Of a DNA stretch of 64,000 nt, positions 55,705 through 64,000 are shown one piece after another. The notes beneath the pieces were generated by a model. That model worked only from the letters and a program-made list of their open reading frames with translations. It was not told where the DNA came from and made no database searches. The translations under genes and the position numbers were made by a program. Source of the stretch: Clarkia xantiana subsp. parviflora (Eukaryota; Streptophyta; Magnoliopsida; Myrtales; Onagraceae); assembly GCA_036873135.1 (NCBI GenBank), contig JAPTYO010000007.1, forward strand, positions 13,498,763 through 13,562,762. The letters are read 5' to 3'. How positions within the stretch are numbered: position 1 is the first letter of the stretch; each line of letters starts with the position of its first letter.

Positions 55705-58700
55705 TTAACTTTCCGTTAATTAGTTCTAGTAAGTGCATATACAAGTCACATGACATCTCTTTTACTTTTAGTTTCGTTCAATTTAGTCTCTAATACATTC
55801 GTAACTTTTATTTTATTTAATTTACTCTTAAAGTTTCAAAATCGAACTACTTAATTTTGTGAACCTAGTCAGGACCAATCCTAGGGCTAGGTTCAACCCT
55901 GGTTAGAGTCCCCTGACGCAGACTTAATTTGTATTATTGTATATACTATTTAACGGACCAAAATACCTTTAACCAGTTCTATTATCAAATATAACATTCT
56001 GACTATAGTAATTAATATTTTTTTTCCATCCCGATCATCAATAATTAAATTAGAGATGTAGCAGTTAAAGATGTTGGAGTCTACAATAAATAAAATACTA
56101 CATTTTGTTACACCCATTTAAATTATCGATATACACATCAAAAGCGAAAGCATCGTCACTCTAGCTACCTCATCGAAAAGATCGACATCAACAAAGTATC
56201 ATCGAATGGATGTACCCTTTTGGGAGTATATGCTCCGTCTTTTTACCTAAGTATCATCTAATTACTCGGTCATATCCAAGTTTTAAAGAAAGAACACGAC
56301 ATCAACCTATAAAATTTAATAGAAAAATAGTTTAATATGTTAATCTGCTTTAAAAAAAAGTCTTTAATATGTAAATTATATATATATATGGTGAGTAGAT
56401 TATTACTCGAGCTGCTATTATTCCTTTTATTTCATTTAGGGATGCAACAAAGAACGGAAGGATCAGGCCTAGCTTCAATTGTTTGATTAGTAATTAAACA
56501 TTAGTTAGAACAATAATATAATAAAATATTAAAAACACTTTGGAACATTAGACACAAAATTGACAGGTTAAGTGCTAGTGCAATACTTTGAATTTGAGGT
56601 ACTTAAAAGTAAAAAAAAATTTAAAAAAAAATAAAGAAGAAGAAGGAGAAGAAGACATGAATATATTTATTTATTCAGGTGTCATTAGTTTGGACTTCCA
56701 AAGTTCCTAAAAATCAATAAAAATATCTTAGGTACTAATTTATTATTTCATATTTACTCAGATACCTAAACAATATTAAACCCTCATGAATATTGTTTAA
56801 TCTCTTATTTAAAAAAATATTTCTTTTTTTAATAGAGAAGTTATGATATATGCATGATTATATATAATGGTCTCTAATCTTATACACCATGCATGATTAT
56901 ATGTTGCAATTTGGCATGAGACGTGTATTTGTTGTAGGGTTGAGCTCGGCACGGCATAAGTGGGCTTTTTCATTACCCAAAATTTGCATTCTCAGTGTAT
57001 ATCCATTAGCCCGAATCCGAGTTTAAGGAAAAAGTTCCACTTGAATCGGGCGGGATTTCGGGACAGGCTCGGACTCCCAAAATTTAAGCAAATTTTTTAA
57101 ATTATAAACACTATTTCAAACATCAATTTTAAAAAAAAAAATCAATTCAAACTTGTAATTTATAATCTATTTCAAATCCATCAAGTCAAAATATCATATA
57201 TATATATATATATTAAAGTCGGGGCGGACTCAAACTTTAAGAAATTTTGAGTAAAAAGCCAAATATCGGCCTTAGAGGGAAATTCATGTCCGACCGGATT
57301 CGAACCTAATTTTGGAACGGACTTTTCGAATCGGGATCGGATCGAACTCCTCATGATTTTGGAGTCAAAGAATCTCTAATCATATTAATTAATTTCGAGA
57401 AGCTTCTTAAATATATAATCACGTACGTAATGGGTCACCATTTGTCTTTTTGAGATACGATGAACCTGACCTAATTTCACATAAATAATAGTGCTCCTCT
57501 ATCACGAAAAGTTGATTTTATGGTAGAATTAGTTGCAAAATTGAACTCTTAACACTCTAACAGCCACTAATTGTATATTTGGATAGAGACATCCGCTTTT
57601 TCCAATCAAATTCCAACTTTTTTTATCAGGCACGCAGTTTTGTTGGACGTTGGGCTAGCGTGTAAAAGCTTGACGCGTGTCAGGACAGTTTTTAATGTTT
57701 CTGGCGAAGTTTCGGCACCTTTACGAGTTCGACCGAGAAGGTGTTGCACAAAATGCGTATAATTTTTGTTATTGATGATTGAATGAGAAATTAATATTCT
57801 TCGGCTAAAAAATGAGAAATTAATATCTAGTCCCTACGCTGTCTAGATTTGATGAATCCGTCATATTAAAAGAATAATACAAAGTTATATTGTGTCGCAA
57901 TTATGTATCTCTTATCTGACATATATACTTATCCAATGTTCTTTAGTTGTTGGGTCTCATAAAAGACTTGAGCGGTCTTGATTTCTTCTATTCAACCACT
58001 CACGGTTTATTTATATAGAAATAATCGACATATCGTCGCGGATTTTTTAAAATTACATCGACGGCACTGAGTTCGATTGTTTCGGATAAAATTGGAGCGT
58101 TCATATTGATTCTTTGATGCAATTATCAACCCGTACCCACTGATTTTACCATGGTTGCTGCTGAGAATCGCGTTTCAGGCGTAACCTTTGTTTCAAGTAT
58201 ACACCAAACTTAGATTGATTCCTTATTGGAATTAACAAAAATATGTGTCAACTTTAACATAAATATTGCTTATATCGATCAGAAAAGTAGATGACAACAT
58301 CATCTGAAAGATAGAGTTGATGGTGACAGCGCGCGGCTGGAGGTGATGGCGAGAATGTACGACTGGAGATGGATGATGAGTTTTGAGAGTTAACGATAAC
58401 TGCAGCTCCTCACATTGAAAAATGAAAAAAAAAAAAAATAGGTTCAACCTAACTGGTCTATAGAAATTAATGTTTAGGTTTTAAGTTAATAAGAATGACA
58501 AATTTGTAAATGAAAAATAGTGCATTATTTCTTTTAACAAAAGTGGTCTACGAAAATCAATTTAAGGTATATAAATAGAATCTACCAAATACGAATTAAA
58601 TTTTGTTGAGACAAAACCATCTCCATACTCTAAGATAATTAAACCTCCGGTCTAAGAACCAGTGGATATGGGCATATTGGGAGATTTTGCACATCTACGT

Positions 58701-58850
58701 TTCATAAAATTATATATGCACTTTTTCAAAGCAAGATTGGAGCTCGAAATGTGTAAATTGTCACTTTGAGATCCATTTTTAACAGCTTAAGGCAACGACA
58801 AATTAGTACGTAAGGTTAAACACATTGAAGCTCATGAATATTTGCTCGTA
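55705..58850. other. Gene-poor AT-rich region
   Basis: No coding gene recognised. The stretch 56935-57350 is a GC-patchy dispersed repeat with CGGGATCGGATCGAAC-type words, resembling in texture the repeat at 2520-2975. Frames at 57571-57762 and 58232-58447 are unsupported. Confidence 0.5.
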
Positions 58851-58854
58851 AGGA

Positions 58855-58970
58855 GTAACGCGTGCTGACCATGAATATTTTTCCATTCTCAAAGTCACTA
58901 ACGAGAATCGAACCCCCAATCTTTCATTAAGAGATTAAGCGTTGAACCACCATATATTACATGGCTACTC
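58855..58970 (-). repeat. tRNA-derived SINE, truncated copy 3
   Basis: On the minus strand, TGGTTCAACGCTTAATCTC (box A) and GGTTCGATTCT (box B, an excellent match) are followed by CGTTAGTGACTTTGAGAATGG. This is the first ~110 bases of the same family; the 3' body is missing. Confidence 0.6.
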
Positions 58971-58974
58971 TCTA

Positions 58975-60529
58975 TCATGATTCATCACACACCTTAATGC
59001 CTTACCGGTAATAGGGAATAGGGTTTATACATGATACCCTAACAAGAAAACACTTAGGAAGGCACATGCATTATGTGACCTTACGTACCCACCCACATAT
59101 CATATCCTACTAGTAAAGGTATATATATGTAGATATATACTAGGTAGCAGCAGATATATAGGTTTTAAATAAGGGTGACACCAAGAGGATTAGTTACTAA
59201 ATTTGGAAAAGCCTTTGTTACAAAAGTCAAAAGCCTTGTGGTCTTACCTGGTGTCCAATTGGACCAACCAAAATAATTACTAAAGACAAGTTCAATGGTT
59301 GAAATAATTGATGATGGACAGTAATTATTTTACATGTGCAACAATAATAAGAGGCGGGACCACCTACATTTTCGATCGCCCCATGATTTCTACACATTAT
59401 TTTCATGTCTATATAGAGTATGAATGTTGTATACGCGGTCAACGAATGCTGGATATAAACGTGTGTAACGTTTATAATGACTGGAACCATATGAAGGGGT
59501 TTATCTAAGGTTTGCTGGACGAAATGTTAGAATAAGTTACTATTCATAAGAGCAAACATAGTTAAATTATGCTGGAAACGTGTTATTGAAAAAACATTTT
59601 AATATCAACTTTCCTAATTTGAAATTGTTTTTCTTTGCTAAATAATTTGAAATTGATGAAGTAATAATATTAAAAAAAAATTCATATGAACATGTTTAAA
59701 ATGGCTTCCAATTAACTCTCTCAATTTATGGAGCCCACTCAAACCCCTTAAGATTATTAGTCAAATAGTACATAATAAACTTTTCAAAAAAAAACAACGA
59801 ACTCTCTAAATTTATGGGGCCCACTCAAACCCCTTAAGACTTAAGAGTTAAGATTTTTTTTTTTTTTTTTTTTTAATCTTAACTTAATAATTAAGATTAT
59901 TAGTCAAATAGACATAATAAACTTTTCAAGGTTTCAAGCTAAGTTCACTGCCCCAATATTCTGAATCTTATACAAGTTGAGACTGTTGGGCCTCTAATAA
60001 TTAATGGGCTACATGGATAAATTTTGTTGGGCCTTTGAGGACAGTTTACAACAATTCAATGGGCAAGACATAATCGAAGGAATATATATAAGTTATAAGT
60101 TATAACCCACATTATTAATCAAGAAGATGATTAATTAAAGTCAATGCCAGAAAGCGGGAGAGATCCAAAGTCCAAACCCTGGGTTGATCTTTATTACGAG
60201 GATGTCTATCTTCAACGGTCCAATCTTTAATTCAACTCTACTTTCATTATATTCATACTTATTAATACATAGGATTCCAGTACAACTGTACAAGGAAAGA
60301 TACAATTTATGTAAGTATACACGCAAATGCATAGAAAGCGTTGTCTATATATAAATCTAGCATTAAAGAAAAATAAAGGTACTTCAAGTCGACACGTAAG
60401 TTTTATCGGCTAATGAGATCGCCTTATGTAAGTCCTTCATAAGTAACTCATTCGTATTCTAAAACAATCACACTTACAATAAAATAAAATAAAAATTCAT
60501 TCATGTTCTAAAACATACTCGTCTATATC
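58975..60529. other. Intergenic DNA before the Copia element
   Basis: Frames on both strands around 59227-59508 overlap and look accidental. Contains the duplication listed at 59715-59940. Confidence 0.5.
59715..59940 (+). repeat. Tandem duplication of ~100 bp with poly-T insert
   Basis: The run AACTCTCT..ATTTATGG.GCCCACTCAAACCCCTTAAGA occurs at 59715-59752 and 59799-59840, and ATTAGTCAAATAG..CATAATAAACTTTTCAA at 59757-59786 and 59900-59930. The second copy is split by a run of about 22 T between AGTTAAGA and TCTTAACT, so the insert sits inside a small palindrome. Confidence 0.75.
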
Positions 60530-60864
60530 TGAAGAATTGAAGGTTCCTGGTATACTAGATGTCAAGTTGTGCCTTTCTTCTTTGTTTGGTCTTGTTTAGT
60601 TTTGGTTTCCGTTGTTTGTCTAAGTCTCTTTTGTTTGTTAGTTTGGGCCTGGTCCGGTTCTATTTGGTGCATCTTGTAATCTTCTGGGTATTTTGTTACT
60701 TCTCTTATTGTATAAGGTATAAAGTGGATATAGTAACTATATTTAGTCTAGGTTGGGGGATCGGGAACCAGTTGAAGGAACTTTCCAGGAAGAACCCTAA
60801 ATCTTGCTTCTCTTCGTCTTCTCCTTTCTTTGTTAGGGTTTTCCCCATCTCTGAAAAATTCACA
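60530..60864 (+). repeat. 5' LTR of the Copia element (335 bp)
   Basis: The first 50 bases align with the partial 3' LTR at 63948-64000 with several substitutions (CTGGTATACTAG against TTGGGAGACTAG), so the two LTRs have diverged noticeably. Confidence 0.85.
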
Positions 60865-60876
60865 TGGTATCAGAGC
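60865..60876 (+). promoter_or_regulatory. Initiator-Met tRNA primer-binding site of the Copia element
   Basis: TGGTATCAGAGC is the standard plant Copia primer site, complementary to the 3' end of initiator tRNA-Met. Confidence 0.9.
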
Positions 60877-61062
60877 GTTGAGGCGATTTCCGCCCCTCGT
60901 TTCTCGTTTCTAAGGCTCTTCTCTTCGCTGCGATTTTTCTCGCTTCATCGATCATCGTGGAAGGATCGCCTGCTCGTGATTCTTACAACGACGACGGTTC
61001 GTATTCTGGACTGAAAGCGATCTTTGCTTTCATCTTGATCTTCTTTCCTTATTCGGTTAGTC

Positions 61063-63870
61063 ATGGCGGAAGAAATCAACAACGGAAATGATGCGCTTAA
61101 TAGTAAGGCGGCAGAGTCAAGTGCCTCTGATCGAGCGTATCGTGATGTTATGGCTACGATATATTATTTTCACCCTATCTATCTGCATCCTAGTGACAAC
61201 CCTTTTGCTCGTGTTACTAGCCATGTTCTTACTGGTTCTGAGAATTATTCGAAATGGAGTCGCGCTATGAGATCTGTGTTGATTGGCTGTAACAAATTTG
61301 GTTTTGTCACTGGTACATGCGTTAGAGAGAATTATAAACCTGTTTTTCACGATTTGTGGGATCGTTGCAATGAAGTTGTGTTTGGATGGAGTATGAACTC
61401 CATCTCTGATGAGTTGTCTAGCATTATCATGTATTATGATAGCTCTATGCTTGCCTAGAAAGATTTGAAGCAAAGGTTCGATAAAGTAACTGGATCCAGG
61501 ATTTATCAGTTGCACAGGGAAATTGTCTTGACTAGGCAGGGTCTTGATACTATTTTTGCCTTCTTTTCAAAACTGAGGCTTCTTTGGTCTGAATATGATT
61601 TTGTGTGTGCATTGCCACATATTGCTGGTGAGGATTTTCAAAAGCATGTAGATCACAAAGAAAAACAGAGACTCTTCCACTTTCTGATGGGACTTAATGA
61701 AAATTACGCTGGTGTGAGGAACAACCTCTTGCTCTAGGACCTCCCCCCTTCAGTGAATCAGGCGTATAATATGTTGATCCAGGAAGAAAGTTAGATGGGA
61801 ATCAGTTCTGACATTTCTGCTTTTGTTGGAAATTTTTTCTGGAAATGCTGTTAATTCTATGGAGAGCCTAAATGGAATTCTAACCTGCAGTGTACATTCT
61901 TTAATAAAAAGGTCACACCGTGGATCGCTGTTTTGCCAAAGACTGTGAATTCTGTAAGAAGAAGGGTCACACGAAGGATATATGCTTCAAGTGGAAATAG
62001 TATCAGAAGGACAAGGCTACTGTGGCCAACGTCAATGTTGATGCTCAAAGTTTTGATGACTCACCACAAGATGAAACAAAGGATGTTATCTCTACTGATG
62101 TTTCTCTATATGATGAGCCTATTCTTCCTGACTTTGATGGAGTTGTTGCATCTCCCAGTGATGCTTCTAATTTACTTGTGACTAGGTATGGCAGGCCTGT
62201 TAGACCTGCAATCTGGTCTAAGGATTATGTTCTTGAAAATGCTTCTTGTGATTATTCTATCTGTAAATTTGTTTCTTATGATTATTCATATGATTCATAT
62301 AAGTTTTATTTAACCTCTTTCTCTGAGATTGTTGAACCATCCAGTTATTTTGAGGCAACTAAGGATCCTAGTTGGATAAAAGCTATGCATGAAGAAATTA
62401 CAGATTTGGAACAGAATGCTACACGAGACTTAGTATCTCTACCTTAAGGTAAGAAGCCTATTGGTTACAAATGGGTTTACAAACTCAAATATCGTTATGA
62501 TGGTAGTCTGGAAAGATATAAAGCACGTCTTGTGGCTAAGGGTTATAAACAGAAATATGATGTTGATTATTATGAAACTTTTTCTCCAGTGGCAAAAATG
62601 AAAATTGTGCGTACTGTTTTAACCTTAGCCTCGATTTTTAAATGGCCACTCTTCCAAATGGATGTTTACAATGCGTTTTTAAAATGAGATTTGGAAGATG
62701 AAGTTTATATGCAACTTCCAGATGGTTTTCGCAATCAAGGGGAGTCATTTAACGTTGTTTGCAGATTGCGAAAATCCCTTTGTGGGCTTAAGCAAGCTAG
62801 TAGACAATAAAATATCAAGTTGTGCAATGTTCTTCTTGAAAAATTTTATACTCAGTCACAACTAGATCTTCAATGTTTACTAAGTTTGTTGGAAATGGGT
62901 TTGTAATCCTGCTTGTCTATGTTGATGATTTGTTGATATCTAGAAACAATGCTGCTCTGATTAATGAATTGAAGACTGTTTTGGAAACCAACTTCAAAAT
63001 GAAAGATTTAGGTGAATTACACTATTTTCTTGGAATTGAGGTTGTGAGATCTGAAATGAGAATCATTCTTAATCAGAGGAAGTATGCTTTGAAACTCATC
63101 TCTTCTGCAGGTATTTCTGCTGCTAAGCCAGCTAGAACTCCTATGGAGGTCAAGCTTACAAGCAGAAAGTATGATGAACATCTTTATTTGAATGAATGTA
63201 ACAAACTCCTAGATGATGATGTATCTTATAGACGTCTGATAGGAAAATTATTATATTTGACTGTTACTAGACCTGATATAGCTTTTGCAGTAAGACACCT
63301 TAGTCAGTATATGCAGCAGCCCAAGTTTCACATATGCAGGCTGCACTAAGGTGGCCAGGTATATTAAAAGGGAGTCTGGTAAGGGTATATTTATACCTTA
63401 TGATTCTCTGCCTGAGCTTGTTGCCTATTGTGACTCTGATTGGGGAAGTTACCTTGAGACGAGGAAGTATGTGACTGGTTTTTTTTGTTAAATTGGATCT
63501 TCTTTGGTTTCATGGAAAGTTAAAAAAAAAAAAAAAAAAAAAATTGTCTACCCTCTCAAGGACTTATGCTGAGGCAGAGCATAAAAGCTTAGGTGATGCA
63601 TTGTCTGAGGTGCTTTGGTTGAAAGGTCTTCTTTCTGAGTTGGGTATTGAGCAAAGAAAATTTGTTGTCATTTATTGTGATAATCAGTCTGCTATAAAGA
63701 TTGTTACTAATCATGTTTTTCACGAAAGGACTAAGCACGTAAAGATTGATTGTCACTATGTTAGGTATTTTGTTACTAACAAGACTGTGCAGTTGCAGCA
63801 TATTGGCACAGGTGATCAGCTGGCAGATGTATTGACCAAGCCATTGTTAAGTGCACAACATCATTTTTAG
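61063..63870 (+). pseudogene. Broken Copia gag-pol polyprotein lacking protease and integrase
   Basis: Gag starts MAEEINNGNDALNSKAAE and contains NYSKWSRAMRSVLIG, with stops at 61456 and 61735. A CCHC zinc knuckle (CEFCKKKGHTKDIC, about 61930-61972) follows in a shifted frame. The frame then passes, after 60-odd residues, to VTRYGRPVRPAIWSKDYV, normally found after integrase. Reverse transcriptase runs from SWIKAMHEEI through [28 protein letters not shown] to LLVYVDDLLIS (YVDD intact, about 62917), with stops at 62445, 62684 and 62807. RNase H (AEAEHKSLGDALSEVLWLKGLL...YCDNQSAIKI...HIGTGDQLADVLTKPL) comes after a run of 22 A. It cannot make a working protein. Confidence 0.9.
63522..63543 (+). 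repeat. Poly-A run of 22 inside the RNase H region
   Basis: The run interrupts the Copia frame between SWKVK and LSTLSRTYAEAEH, where related elements read SWKSKKQ-type sequence, so a short natural A run has probably expanded. Confidence 0.8.
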
Positions 63871-63937
63871 CTAGGAAGCTTGGGATGCTCAACATCTATG
63901 GTGTAGCTGAGTCAAGTGCAGAAGAGGAGTCCCAACA

Positions 63938-64000
63938 TGAGGGGGAGTGAAGAATTGTAGGTTCTTGGGAGACTAGATGTCAAGCTGGACCCTTGTTCTT
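63938..64000 (+). repeat. Purine tract and start of the 3' LTR of the Copia element
   Basis: TGAGGGGGAG (63938-63947) is the polypurine tract. TGAAGAATTGTAGG from 63948 starts the 3' LTR, of which only 53 bases are inside the window. Confidence 0.85.

Larger units (their letters stand above)
60530..64000 (+). mobile_element. Copia-type LTR retrotransposon, deleted, runs off window
   Basis: The 5' LTR (60530-60864, TGAAGAATTG...TTCACA) is followed directly by TGGTATCAGAGC (60865-60876), the initiator-Met tRNA primer site typical of plant Copia elements. The 3' LTR begins at 63948 after the purine tract GAGGGGGAG and is cut by the window edge. About 3.1 kb of interior carries gag, reverse transcriptase and RNase H but no protease or integrase, so it is non-autonomous. 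The outer target duplication cannot be checked here. Confidence 0.9.

Overview
This is a 64-kb piece of nuclear DNA from a flowering plant, almost certainly a dicot. The genes have many short AT-rich introns with GT-AG ends and long AT-rich intergenic DNA. The protein families are plant-specific: S-domain receptor kinase, cinnamoyl-CoA reductase-like, FAX1-type fatty acid exporter, zeatin O-glucosyltransferase-like UGT. LTR retrotransposons and Mutator-type elements are also present. I cannot name the species. All exon models come from reading splice sites, reading frame and family similarity by eye; no transcript data or searches were used.

Layout: (1) 1-1373 (-): first three exons of a cinnamoyl-CoA reductase-like gene that runs off the left edge. 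(2) 3595-5870 (+): a decayed chimera of a plastid-type tRNase Z fragment joined to a purple acid phosphatase 16-like gene. (3) 5979-8898 (-): a complete S-domain (G-type lectin) receptor kinase. (4) 9137-9996: a foldback MULE with 9-bp target duplications. (5) 11065-13776 (-) mitochondrial RecA homologue (RECA2) and 14307-16401 (+) plastid fatty acid exporter (FAX1-like), divergent with 530 bp between start codons. (6) 16.4-20.8 kb: AT-rich DNA with a diverged 1-kb duplication. (7) 20824-22031 (+): a calcium-binding penta-EF-hand-like CML49/50 protein. (8) 23362-33229: a 9.9-kb Gypsy-type LTR element with intact LTRs and target duplication but a ruined, tandem-repeat-filled interior. (9) 35144-43624 (+): a complete 23-exon INO80 chromatin remodeller. 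(10) 44.5-47.6 kb: three inverted-repeat elements, including a 1.55-kb near-perfect palindrome. (11) 48215-50025 (+): cytosolic NAD-dependent glycerol-3-phosphate dehydrogenase. (12) 52077-55060 (-): a zeatin O-glucosyltransferase-like UGT. (13) 55.1-60.5 kb: gene-poor, with tRNA-derived SINE copies. (14) 60530-64000+: a Copia element lacking protease and integrase, running off the right edge.

The genes are individual housekeeping or signalling genes and form no operon or obvious cluster. FAX1 and GPDH both touch lipid precursor metabolism, and RECA2 and INO80 both touch DNA maintenance; I read this as chance. I found no new multi-gene system. The most unusual material is in the repeats: foldback MULEs sharing a GC-rich core, a retroelement tandem array whose hairpin stems appear to covary, a likely spliced antisense gene inside that retroelement, and the tRNase Z/phosphatase pseudogene fusion.
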